Assembly: GCA_946480885.1 (NCBI GenBank)
Contig: CAMLLK010000072.1
Coordinates: 1-6,118 of the forward strand
DNA length: 6,118 bases
Direction: 5' to 3'
DNA from: an uncultured Thermoproteales archaeon
Lineage (GTDB): Archaea > Thermoproteota > Thermoprotei > Thermoproteales > Thermoproteaceae
Positions 1-6,095 of the stretch are shown here, piece by piece. The notes below the pieces were generated by a model that did not search any database, was not told the origin of the DNA, and worked only from the letters and a program-made list of their open reading frames with translations. Positions within the stretch are counted from its first letter, which is position 1; every line of letters begins with the position of its first letter. The position numbers and the translations under genes are program-made.

Positions 1-429
1 TCTGCAGACTTTACACACAGCAGATAGAGACACCACTTTGTCTGCATAAGCCATTAGCCTCGTCGTAGTCTCAAAAGGCTCTCCTCTATAGTCTAGATTA
101 AGGCCCGCCGCAATCACTAACCTACTGTCCGCCAGCCTATTCAACTCATCGGCCAGCTCCACGGGGAAGAATTGAACTTCGTCTACAGCAACCACGTCGT
201 ACTTAGCGCCGAGCCTCACGACAATATCCACGCCAGACTCATCCGGCGGCACGACATAGGCCTCGGCCTTGAGGCCGTTGTGAGCCGCCACCTTAGCCAA
301 GTCATACCTCGCGTCTATAGAAGGCTTGAAAATTATAGCCCTCCTCCCAGCGATAACTTGCCTCTCCACCCGTCTAATAAGCTCTGTAGTCTTCCCAGCG
401 AACATAGGCCCCACTATTACGACTAACAT
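1..429 (-). CDS. tdk: Thymidine kinase (type II), 3' end beyond window
   Basis: This gene encodes a thymidine kinase, which phosphorylates thymidine with ATP in the cytoplasmic salvage route to dTMP. The first 143 codons are present and the frame runs off the left edge with no stop. Seen: a P-loop right at the N-terminus (GPMFAGKTTELIRR, residues 7-20), the DEVQFF motif at 83-88 whose Glu84 matches the family's catalytic base, the GLNLDYRGEPF segment at 109-119, and the first zinc-ribbon cysteine pair, Cys139 and Cys142. The second cysteine pair and the substrate lasso loop would lie outside the window. The ATG at 429 is favoured because type II kinases start only a few residues before the P-loop, and because a TATA box is centred about 25 bp upstream, which suits a leaderless mRNA. 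It follows the S30e gene by 43 bp but appears to have its own promoter. Confidence 0.95.
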   Translation of the reverse strand, partial: MLVVIVGPMFAGKTTELIRRVERQVIAGRRAIIFKPSIDARYDLAKVAAHNGLKAEAYVVPPDESGVDIVVRLGAKYDVVAVDEVQFFPVELADELNRLADSRLVIAAGLNLDYRGEPFETTTRLMAYADKVVSLSAVCKVCR

Positions 430-450
430 GTAAAAAAACGGGCTGTTGCG

Positions 451-458
451 TATAAGAA
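451..458 (-). promoter_or_regulatory. TATA box of the thymidine kinase gene
   Basis: The minus strand reads TTCTTATA here, centred about 25 bp before the tdk ATG. Archaeal TATA boxes sit about 25 bp before the transcription start, so transcription would begin at or next to the ATG and give a leaderless message. No Shine-Dalgarno sequence is visible before the ATG, which agrees. Confidence 0.6.
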
Positions 459-466
459 CTACGTAG

Positions 467-472
467 AAAAAA
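467..472 (-). terminator. T-tract terminator after S30e
   Basis: Six T residues on the minus strand directly follow the S30e stop codon. Crenarchaeal transcription commonly ends at such oligo-T tracts without a hairpin. A second run of seven T (438-432), just before the tdk ATG, could act as a backup. The assignment rests on position and composition only. Confidence 0.5.
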
Positions 473-634
473 CTATATAGCCTCTTGCGTAGTTTGAGAG
501 GCGTAGAGAATCTTCCTCTTGTAATTTCGAATATTCCGCCTCCTAGGGTTGAGATTCTTCTTAGGCTTCGGCGGAATCTTAGGCGTCTGGTTCCTCACCT
601 TACCCGCCTTAGTCAACGACCCGTGAGATGGCAT
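473..634 (-). CDS. rps30e: Small ribosomal subunit protein S30e (eS30)
   Basis: This encodes a 53-residue, very basic protein of the small ribosomal subunit, the archaeal homologue of eukaryotic S30/FAU. Seen: the N-terminal [19 protein letters not shown] segment is the family signature, followed by a proline/lysine-rich stretch (IPPKPKK, 20-26) and the arginine-rich [11 protein letters not shown] segment (31-41). Eukaryotic S30 is made as a ubiquitin-like fusion; here it stands alone, as usual in archaea. The ATG at 634 is fixed by the conserved MPSHGS start and by a TATA box centred about 23 bp upstream. A GGTGA lies a few bases before the ATG, but with transcription starting near the ATG it may not act as a ribosome binding site. 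The promoter runs into the last codons of trmO, and a T tract follows the stop. Confidence 0.95.
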   Translation of the reverse strand: MPSHGSLTKAGKVRNQTPKIPPKPKKNLNPRRRNIRNYKRKILYASQTTQEAI

Positions 635-653
635 AAGTCACCATACATACGCC

Positions 654-666
654 TATATAAACTTTT
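654..666 (-). promoter_or_regulatory. Promoter of S30e (BRE plus TATA)
   Basis: The minus strand reads AAAAGTTTATATA: an A-rich BRE-like element followed by a TATA box centred about 23 bp before the S30e ATG. The element overlaps the trmO stop codon, so S30e can be transcribed independently of the gene before it. The spacing suggests a leaderless or almost leaderless transcript. Confidence 0.7.
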
Positions 667-1084
667 AGTCTATCCACCACGGCGTCTTCACCTCTCCCGG
701 ACATCGAGAGGAAGAGAAGCCCTTTATGTCTAAGACAGGCGTCCCGTCGAAGAGATCTACACCCCCTATATACAACAGCCTCCCCTCTCTCTTGACTAAT
801 CTCACTATAGACACCCCAATTGGATTCGGTCTGTCTGGACTGTCGGTGGCGAAGACCCCCACCTCAGGGGCCCCAGGCACTCTCCTAGGCCTCACCACCA
901 GAGGCCTCTCTCTAAACTTATGTAGATAAGAGACGACGATGAGGTGGCTAAACTCCTCCACCCCAGCCAACGCAGCCTCGAACTCAGGCAAGACCTCTAA
1001 CACGCCGTCTACAAACCTCCTCTTCTTCACCTCCTCGTCGCTGTAGCTATGCCTAACGTAGCCCACAGGCTGGAAACACGCCAT
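665..1084 (-). CDS. trmO: TrmO/TsaA-family tRNA (m6t6A37) methyltransferase
   Basis: This 139-residue protein belongs to the TsaA/YaeB/TrmO family. In bacteria the family uses S-adenosylmethionine to methylate the N6 position of t6A37 in threonine tRNAs; archaeal members are related, but their substrates are less well established. Seen: an N-terminal PVGYVRH segment (6-12), the signature GVFATDSPDRPNPIGVS (76-92), and DLFDGTPVLDIK (110-121), all hallmarks of the single beta-barrel methyltransferase domain. The length fits the short archaeal form without the C-terminal extension of E. coli TrmO. The ATG at 1084 is supported by a TTTAAA box centred about 23 bp upstream and by family N-termini. 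It is divergent from the transporter pseudogene and lies upstream of S30e on the same strand. The family call is secure; the exact modified nucleotide is inferred. Confidence 0.88.
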   Translation of the reverse strand: MACFQPVGYVRHSYSDEEVKKRRFVDGVLEVLPEFEAALAGVEEFSHLIVVSYLHKFRERPLVVRPRRVPGAPEVGVFATDSPDRPNPIGVSIVRLVKREGRLLYIGGVDLFDGTPVLDIKGFSSSRCPGEVKTPWWID

Positions 1085-1098
1085 GTCTATATATAGAC
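1085..1098. repeat. 14-bp perfect palindrome in the divergent promoter region
   Basis: GTCTATATATAGAC is identical to its own reverse complement. It directly abuts the trmO ATG, and its core is the TATA box of the divergent transporter pseudogene. It may be simply a symmetric TATA box, or a dimer-binding operator covering both genes; the sequence alone does not decide. Confidence 0.75.
1088..1095 (+). promoter_or_regulatory. TATA box of the transporter pseudogene
   Basis: TATATATA is centred about 25 bp before the ATG at 1116 on the plus strand, the spacing expected of a leaderless archaeal promoter. It supports 1116 as the original start of the transporter and suggests the promoter survived although the coding region is broken. 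Confidence 0.6.
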
Positions 1099-1103
1099 CA
1101 GTC

Positions 1104-1111
1104 TTTAAAAC
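1104..1111 (-). promoter_or_regulatory. TATA-like box of trmO
   Basis: The minus strand reads GTTTTAAA here, containing the crenarchaeal TTTAAA variant, centred about 23 bp before the trmO ATG. It lies between the transporter TATA box and the transporter ATG, so the two divergent promoters interlock and may interfere with each other. Confidence 0.55.
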
Positions 1112-1115
1112 TGCT

Positions 1116-2328
1116 ATGTTAAACGACGCAGTCGTAGCTGTGGCGTTGGCTGTTTTAGCATGTTGGCGAGGCCGCTGTATCCAAAACTCCCCGTCTGGTC
1201 GTTGATGTCTCTAGCGGCGTTTTTAGCCATCTTCATCGGCCCCGTCACAGTAGACGACGTGGCTAAGGTGGTGAATTTCGAAGTAGTGTTTTTCCTGATC
1301 GGCATATTTACAGGCCCTCGCCGAGTCCAGCGGCTTGTTAGACCTAATCGCCTACATCTTTATCTCTCTCTTCAAGACAAGGCTGGCAGTGTTTATAGCC
1401 TCCTCACTCCTCTTTGGTCTACTCGCCGCCTTTTTCGTAAACGACACAGTGGCTCTAATGGGGCCTCCCATGGCCAAAGCCACGGGGATAGAGTATTGGA
1501 AAATGTTTCTACTCCTCGCCTATAGTTTAACTATCGGCTCTACAATGACGCCTCTGGGGAACCCCCAGAATTAGCGGTAGATTCCGGCATGAAGGCGTCC
1601 TTCATAACCTTCCTAGCCCACCTAGCCGTCCCCAAGTTAATAAACCTAGTGGCCACCCCCCTCCTCCTCTTCTATCTCTTCAAGATAAAAAACGGCCCTA
1701 TTAACATCGCCGCGGTCCCCCGAGAGCTCATCCGCGATAAGAGAGACGCAGCCTTAGCCGCGGCTGTCCTAACAGCCACAGTGGCCGCCATGGTGGTCAA
1801 CGACCTAGCCGCGCTGGCCGGGCACCCCCACATCGCAGAGATCGGCTACATCCCCTTCGTCGCCGCCTCTTTCTTCGCCTCAAGCCCAAGAGACCTAGTC
1901 TCTAGAGTAGACTGGGGCACAGTCCTCTTCTTCATAGCCATGTTTATAGCCATGGACGCCATATGGAGAGGCGGGGGACTACAGCCAATAATCCACGCAG
2001 CCCTCTCCCACTACGACGGCGAGACATACTTTCAATCACTGCGCTGTCTCTAGCCCTGAGCCAAATACTCAGCAATGTCCCATTCACAAACCTCTTCGCC
2101 ACATATCTAAAAGAACTAGGCGTCGCAGACCCCAAGGCCTGGATAACACTAGCCGCAGCCTCCACAATAGCCGGCAACTTGACACTACTTGGAGCGGCCT
2201 CCAACATAATCATACTAGAAGTCTTAGAGAGGCGATACAACAGCACAATCACCTTCACATAATTCGTCAAATACGGCGCCCCAGTCACTCTGTTAAACAT
2301 GGCGATATACCTACCCTTCATAATATAG
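1116..2328 (+). pseudogene. Decayed ArsB/NhaD/CitMHS-type ion transporter
   Basis: Reading across the breaks gives about 400 residues, the normal length of a permease of the ArsB/NhaD/CitMHS (ion transporter) superfamily. First-half hallmarks: FFVNDTVALMGPP (from about 1431) and TPLGNPQN (ending 1571). Second-half hallmarks: SNVPFTN (from about 2074) and GNLTLLGAASN (from about 2172); many hydrophobic helices lie between. The reading frame breaks four times: near 1153-1160 (one base lost), near 1313 (one base gained or 3n+2 lost), at about 1571 (one base lost, giving TAG) and near 2021-2023 (one base lost). A TAA at 2260-2262 replaces the glutamate expected before the FVKYG segment; the same frame then runs to TAG at 2326. 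The substrate (arsenite, sodium/proton or an organic anion) cannot be told. No arsR or arsenate reductase gene lies nearby. Sequencing error could explain single breaks, hardly all five. Confidence 0.88.
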
Positions 2329-2489
2329 CCACACAACGCCGTCGGCAAGCCAAGGCCGCCACTCATACACAGTAGAGCCCCACGTCAACCCCACAGCTCA
2401 TATACATCCACCCCCACACAGACCTCCCGACACGACGGAGGCGACGTCTACAGCTACGCTGTGATCCACCCCTGCCTCTTTGGCGGCGG

Positions 2490-2541
2490 CTCAAAGCCTA
2501 GACGGGCACCACGGCAAGAGGCAATCCCGCTAGGGTTTGAG
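2490..2541. repeat. Long imperfect inverted repeat (hairpin)
   Basis: CTCAAAGCCTAG at 2490-2501 pairs with CTAGGGTTTGAG at 2530-2541 with a single mismatch (2496 against 2535). After a one-base bulge (A2502), CGGG at 2503-2506 pairs with CCCG at 2526-2529, leaving a 19-nt loop. This makes about 15 pairs in one stem. It lies 39 bp past the trpA stop on the trp-sense strand and about 160 bp past the transporter pseudogene end on the other. It could be a structured small RNA, a transcript-end structure or a relic of a mobile element; no T tract follows directly on either strand. Confidence 0.6.
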
Positions 2542-2556
2542 GCACTCTCCACATCT

Positions 2557-2562
2557 AAAAAA
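2557..2562 (-). terminator. Probable trp operon terminator (T tract)
   Basis: On the minus strand a run of six T lies 17 bp after the trpA stop codon, where trp operon transcription should end. It matches the hairpin-independent oligo-T terminators of crenarchaea. The inverted repeat further downstream might stabilise read-through RNA. Confidence 0.5.
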
Positions 2563-2579
2563 CGGCTTTGTTAGACAAA

Positions 2580-3290
2580 TTAATCTGGCACTTGTCTCAA
2601 GGCGGCTTTCAGCGCCTTTAGAAATGACGTGGCTTGTTCTACGCCTTGTCTAAGTCTTTTCATATAGGCTGTGCCTACTACAACTGCGTCTGCTCCCGCT
2701 CTTATCAACTTGGCGGCTTTCTCTGGCGTATCTACTGCAAACCCCGCCACTACGTACGCAGAGGGCGCCGCCTCTCTCAACAGTTTTATATTTCTCTCTA
2801 CGTACACTGGGAGTTCCACCCCCGTGGCTGCGTATAGGCCTAGGTAGATGAAGTCCGCCTCTGCGAGCCTCTTTGCGAGTCTGTGAGGGAATTTGCCAGG
2901 TAGGAAAAACGCCGTGGAGAGGCCGTACTGCCCCGAGAGGTGGATATATCTCTCTAACTCTTGTGGGAAGTCTATCAACAGATCTGGCGCCAACACAGCC
3001 CTCGCCCCCACCTCAGCCGCCTTTTGGAAAAGCGCCTCTGGCTCTCTATAGTAGTCTTCCCAATACGCCATGAGGTATGTAGGCACCGGCGGGGCTAGCC
3101 AGAGGGGGGCCTCTACCTCTCTATGGGCCTTTCTAATAAACGGCCCGTCGTATTTTGGATTGGCGGTGGGCACCCCCATTTCGAAAAAATCCGCCGCCTC
3201 CGACAGTTTTGCCACAGCAGCTCTGTACACCTCCGCCGTAGGCCACCCCGCTATTAGATACACTCCCAAAGCCCTCGGCGGGAGCCTCAT
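2580..3290 (-). CDS. trpA: Tryptophan synthase alpha chain
   Basis: TrpA cleaves indole-3-glycerol phosphate to indole and glyceraldehyde 3-phosphate, passing indole to TrpB. Seen in this 236-residue TIM barrel: FFEMGVPTANPKYDGP (35-50), where Glu37 and Asp48 match the catalytic Glu49 and Asp60 of the E. coli enzyme; APDLLIDFP (101-109); IYLGLYAATGV (148-158), with a tyrosine at the position of Tyr175; and the phosphate-binding VAGFAVDTPEKA (181-192) and AGADAVVVGTA (198-208). It is about 30 residues shorter than bacterial TrpA, as is usual for crenarchaeal forms. The ATG at 3290 overlaps the trpG stop as ATGA and has no clear Shine-Dalgarno, so translation probably depends on coupling to trpG. 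It is the last gene of the operon; its partner gene trpB is not adjacent downstream. Confidence 0.95.
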   Translation of the reverse strand: MRLPPRALGVYLIAGWPTAEVYRAAVAKLSEAADFFEMGVPTANPKYDGPFIRKAHREVEAPLWLAPPVPTYLMAYWEDYYREPEALFQKAAEVGARAVLAPDLLIDFPQELERYIHLSGQYGLSTAFFLPGKFPHRLAKRLAEADFIYLGLYAATGVELPVYVERNIKLLREAAPSAYVVAGFAVDTPEKAAKLIRAGADAVVVGTAYMKRLRQGVEQATSFLKALKAALRQVPD

Positions 3291-3862
3291 AGGTCTATAA
3301 AGTTTTTAATTATTCTAAGGCCGTCGGGGGTCCCCACAGACTCTGGGTGGAACTGGACTCCGAACGTGGGGTGTTCTACATGTCTAATGCCCATAATCTC
3401 GCCGTCGTCTAGAGAAACCGCCTCTATCTCTAACACAGGCGGCACGTTGTCAATTACAAGACTGTGGTAGCGCATAGCTTTAAAAACCTCGGGCACCCCT
3501 CTGTACAAAACCCCCCCTCTATGTCTCACCTCGCTCGTCTTGCCGTGTTTTATAGTCCTAGCCCTCCGCACAGAGGCGCCGAAGACCACCCCCACTATTT
3601 GATGTCCCATACACACTCCCAATATGGGCAGTCTCCCACTGAACTCTTTCACGACGTCGGGGGAGTTCCCCACGTCTCTAGGGTTGGCGGGGTGGCCGGG
3701 GCCGGGGGAGATTATTATCCTATCTGGCCTAATCCTCTCCACAAGTTTAATAGTCACTTCGTCGTTTCTCAACACAACTGGCCTACTCCCAGCCTCCGCC
3801 ACGTAGTGCGCGATGTTGTAGACAAAACTGTCGTAGTTGTCTATTATCAACGTCAAGTCCAT
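3287..3862 (-). CDS. trpG: Anthranilate synthase component II, glutamine amidotransferase
   Basis: TrpG hydrolyses glutamine and channels ammonia to TrpE. This 191-residue class I amidotransferase is of normal length for archaeal TrpG. Seen: the IIDNYDSFVYNIA start (6-18), the SPGPGHP segment (52-58), the nucleophile elbow GVCMGHQ (82-88) with Cys84, HGKTSEV (106-112), and FHPES (171-175), supplying His172 and Glu174 of the catalytic triad. The ATG at 3862 lies inside the end of trpE (10-nt overlap); GAGG (3876-3873) sits 10 nt upstream and a GGGGGT directly precedes the ATG. The family cannot be told from p-aminobenzoate synthase PabA by sequence alone, but its place between trpE and trpA makes TrpG the clear choice. 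Confidence 0.95.
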   Translation of the reverse strand: MDLTLIIDNYDSFVYNIAHYVAEAGSRPVVLRNDEVTIKLVERIRPDRIIISPGPGHPANPRDVGNSPDVVKEFSGRLPILGVCMGHQIVGVVFGASVRRARTIKHGKTSEVRHRGGVLYRGVPEVFKAMRYHSLVIDNVPPVLEIEAVSLDDGEIMGIRHVEHPTFGVQFHPESVGTPDGLRIIKNFIDL

Positions 3863-5118
3863 ACCCCCAGAGCCTCTCTCAAAGCTTTTAATTTTGTCTG
3901 TGTCTCCCTCAACTCTCTCTCAGGCGTCGAGTCGTACACAACCCCCGCCCCCGCCTGTATTCTCAAAACTCCCTCTCTCGCCACGGCGCTCCTAATCACA
4001 ATAGCGAATTCAGAAAGAGCAGGTGCGAAGAAGCCCAAAGCCCCCGCGTAGACCCACCTAGGGGTTTCTTCCAACTCGGCGACGATTTCCATCGCCCTCA
4101 CCTTCGGCGCCCCCGTGACAGTGCCCGCGGGGTGCGCCGCCAGTAGGGCGTCCACCGGCGTGTATTTCTTCTCCATGACGCAAGAGACTCGAGACACTAT
4201 GTGTTGAACCCGGCTGTATTTCTCCACAGCGTACAACTCGTCTACTTTAACAGTCCCAGGCCTACAGACTCTACCCAAGTCGTTCCTAGCCAAATCCACC
4301 AACATTATATGCTCTGCCAGTTCTTTCTCATCTCTCAACATATCCTCCTCCAACGCCAAGTCCTCCTCCTCAGTGGCCCCCCTCGGCCTAGTCCCAGCTA
4401 TGGGGTGGGTCTCCACGCGGTCTCCCACTGTCTTAACTAAAAGCTCTGGCGACGCGCCGAATATAGCCACATCTCTCCAATACATAAAATACATATAAGG
4501 CGTGGGGCTCACCTCAGCCAACCTCTCATACAATGTGAATAAGTCCCCCTCTACTATATAATCTTCATACCTAGACAAAACAATTTGAAAAGCCTCCCCA
4601 TCCCTAATCCTAGACCTAGCCTCCGCCACCCACTTCATAAAAGCCAAGTGGTCGGTGCCCCCGGCGAAACGCCTCACCTCCACCCCCCCGCGGCTTTTAG
4701 ACACGGCGGGCGGCTCCTCCCCAGCCAAATAGGCGCGGCCTAGTAGTTTGTCGTATAGTAGATACCCCCTGGGCTTTACGAAAACCGCCGCCGGCGCCCC
4801 CCTCTCCACCTTGCCGTATTTTAACAAAACCGGCTCTATATACGCAGCGGCGTCGTATGTCAAAAAACCAACAACCACGTCGCCCCCCAGAGGCGACGGG
4901 TATTTAGACAACGCCCCGTACGCCCTCTCTAAAACTCTCTGGAGGTCTACCCCGTAGGAGACGTACTCCTCCTCTACTCCCCAAGCCACTAACGTATACC
5001 TCGACCTCTCTGCGTAGCCCATCCCCGACTCTAACAACACTACAAACTCTCCAGAGCCGTATAGAGACGCCGCCAGCTCCCGCGGCGTGGGGAGTTTAGA
5101 CAGCGGTATTTTTCTCAT
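3853..5118 (-). CDS. trpE: Anthranilate synthase component I
   Basis: TrpE converts chorismate and ammonia from TrpG into anthranilate, the committed step of tryptophan synthesis. The 421 residues match archaeal TrpE length. Seen: LLES at 28-31, the motif where tryptophan binds for feedback inhibition; [13 protein letters not shown] (174-186); SPTPYMYFM (204-212); GASPELLV (221-228); [10 protein letters not shown] (238-247); [18 protein letters not shown] (263-280); [11 protein letters not shown] (299-309); [18 protein letters not shown] (329-346); and [14 protein letters not shown] (387-400). All chorismate-binding core motifs are present, so the enzyme should be active and, with LLES kept, probably inhibited by tryptophan. 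The ATG at 5118 overlaps the trpD stop as ATGA and is preceded by a strong GGAGG (5130-5126), 7 nt upstream. A run of seven G on the coding strand lies at codons 143-146. Confidence 0.96.
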   Translation of the reverse strand: MRKIPLSKLPTPRELAASLYGSGEFVVLLESGMGYAERSRYTLVAWGVEEEYVSYGVDLQRVLERAYGALSKYPSPLGGDVVVGFLTYDAAAYIEPVLLKYGKVERGAPAAVFVKPRGYLLYDKLLGRAYLAGEEPPAVSKSRGGVEVRRFAGGTDHLAFMKWVAEARSRIRDGEAFQIVLSRYEDYIVEGDLFTLYERLAEVSPTPYMYFMYWRDVAIFGASPELLVKTVGDRVETHPIAGTRPRGATEEEDLALEEDMLRDEKELAEHIMLVDLARNDLGRVCRPGTVKVDELYAVEKYSRVQHIVSRVSCVMEKKYTPVDALLAAHPAGTVTGAPKVRAMEIVAELEETPRWVYAGALGFFAPALSEFAIVIRSAVAREGVLRIQAGAGVVYDSTPERELRETQTKLKALREALGVWT

Positions 5119-6095
5119 CGCGACGCCTCCACGGCCTCTTTTAATTTCCTATAGGCAGCCCCCTCCTCAATAACTGCCGTAGCTATTTCATACCCCTCTC
5201 TAAAGTCTCTCACGGCGCCTGCTACGTAAAGAGCAAAAGCCGCGTTTATAGCCACCGCCACAGCTCCGTCTCTATCTTCGCCTCTCAACGCCCTAAGAGC
5301 CCTCTCCACAGCCTCCTCTCTAGACTCGGCCCTAGGCGTCTTAACCACAGGAGCCCCCAAGTCAGACGGCGTAACTACATACCTATCCGCCGACCCCCCG
5401 CCCACTTCAATAACTACAGTAGGCCCCTCTGGGGAGACTTCGTCTAAGCCGCCGCCGTGTATAACTAAAACTTTTTCAAACCCCAAAGCCGCGGCGGCCT
5501 CCGCCACTACGTCTAAAAGCCTCTCCTCAGCCACTCCAATCAATTGCCTACGCACCAAGCCGGGGTTGGAGAGAGGCCCGACAATATTGAAAATAGTCCT
5601 AAAGGGCAGTCTCCTCCTCACCGGAGCCACTTTTGCAAACGCCGGGTGGTACCTAGGGGCGAAGACAAAAGCAAATCCAATATTTTCCACCATCCAAGCC
5701 GCCCTCTCGGGACCCACCTCTAAGTTGTACCCCACCGCCTCCATAAAGTCTGCGCTTCCGAAAAAGCCCGAGGCTGAGCGGTTGCCGTGTTTCAACACCC
5801 TAGCCCCCGCCGCAGCCGCCACCACCGCCGCGGCTGTAGAGAGATTTATAGTCCTAGCCCCGTCTCCCCCAGTGCCCGCGGTGTCTATAGCATCTACGCG
5901 GAGAGGCACTCTCACGCCGTATTCCCTAGCCAGTTTTACAAACCCAGCCACCTCACCTGGAGACTCCCCCCTCACTCTCAAAGCAGTCAAAGCCGCAGCC
6001 GTCTCCACCTCCCCCAGCTCCCCCCCGAGAATAGCCCTCGCCAAGGCGTAGGCCTCGTCTATAGTGAGTATAGACCCCTCCGAAAGTTTTTTCAA
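5115..6095 (-). CDS. trpD: Anthranilate phosphoribosyltransferase
   Basis: TrpD transfers phosphoribose from PRPP to anthranilate, the second pathway step. The 326 residues fit the family. Seen: the helical N-terminal dimer domain (about 1-65), the glycine-rich PRPP site DTAGTGGD (71-78), NLST (84-87), KHGNRSASG (102-110) with GSADFMEAVG (113-122), the anthranilate-side HPAFAKVAPVRR (150-161), FNIVGPLSNP (169-178), and GLDE (216-219), whose acidic pair binds magnesium. Two phenylalanines (111-112) stand where many TrpD proteins have KS just before GSAD. The start is TTG at 6095; no ATG, GTG or other TTG lies in frame between it and the window edge, but the frame stays open to 6118, so a start further upstream is possible. 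Family N-termini favour a start within a few residues of 6095. Confidence 0.94.
   Translation of the reverse strand: MKKLSEGSILTIDEAYALARAILGGELGEVETAAALTALRVRGESPGEVAGFVKLAREYGVRVPLRVDAIDTAGTGGDGARTINLSTAAAVVAAAAGARVLKHGNRSASGFFGSADFMEAVGYNLEVGPERAAWMVENIGFAFVFAPRYHPAFAKVAPVRRRLPFRTIFNIVGPLSNPGLVRRQLIGVAEERLLDVVAEAAAALGFEKVLVIHGGGLDEVSPEGPTVVIEVGGGSADRYVVTPSDLGAPVVKTPRAESREEAVERALRALRGEDRDGAVAVAINAAFALYVAGAVRDFREGYEIATAVIEEGAAYRKLKEAVEASR
5126..5130 (-). promoter_or_regulatory. Strong ribosome binding site of trpE
   Basis: GGAGG on the minus strand, 7 nt before the trpE ATG, complements the archaeal 16S rRNA 3' end and lies within the last codons of trpD. Together with the ATGA overlap it fixes the trpE start. 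It contrasts with the leaderless promoter-proximal genes elsewhere in the window. Confidence 0.75.

Larger units (their letters stand above)
2329..2579. other. Intergenic region, no gene called
   Basis: This 251-bp gap lies between the converging 3' ends of the transporter pseudogene and trpA. No open frame here has convincing family motifs. It holds the hairpin at 2490-2541 and a T tract near the trpA end. A short plus-strand stretch around 2450-2480 reads GGDVYSYAVIH, faintly like the OB-fold part of DUF35 proteins, but no zinc-ribbon cysteines precede it in that frame. I saw no tRNA fold and no C/D-box motifs (RTGATGA with CTGA). Confidence 0.5.

Noticed and set aside
1160..1525. A short intact protein starting at the ATG at 1160
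   Set aside because: The permease frame from 1116 continues into it after one missing base, the TATA box fits 1116, and after about 1313 this frame stops resembling the family.
1116..2328. Programmed frameshifting or a split gene instead of a pseudogene
   Set aside because: Four shifts at unrelated sites plus an in-frame stop have no shared slippery motif; decay is simpler.
1944..2366. Minus-strand open frame opposite the 3' part of the transporter pseudogene
   Set aside because: The plus strand carries unmistakable permease motifs here; the reverse frame has none and no promoter was seen.
2329..2579. C/D-box guide RNA or tRNA in the gap beside trpA
   Set aside because: By eye I saw no RTGATGA box C, no paired CTGA boxes and no cloverleaf with a T-loop consensus.
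3464..4051. Long plus-strand open frame opposite trpG and the 3' end of trpE
   Set aside because: It lies antisense to two genes with complete catalytic motifs, has a composition typical of an antisense shadow, and shows no domain I recognise.
5566..6051. Plus-strand open frame opposite trpD
   Set aside because: It is rich in Ala, Pro and Ser, as expected from the complement of GC-rich alanine- and glycine-rich codons, and lacks family motifs.
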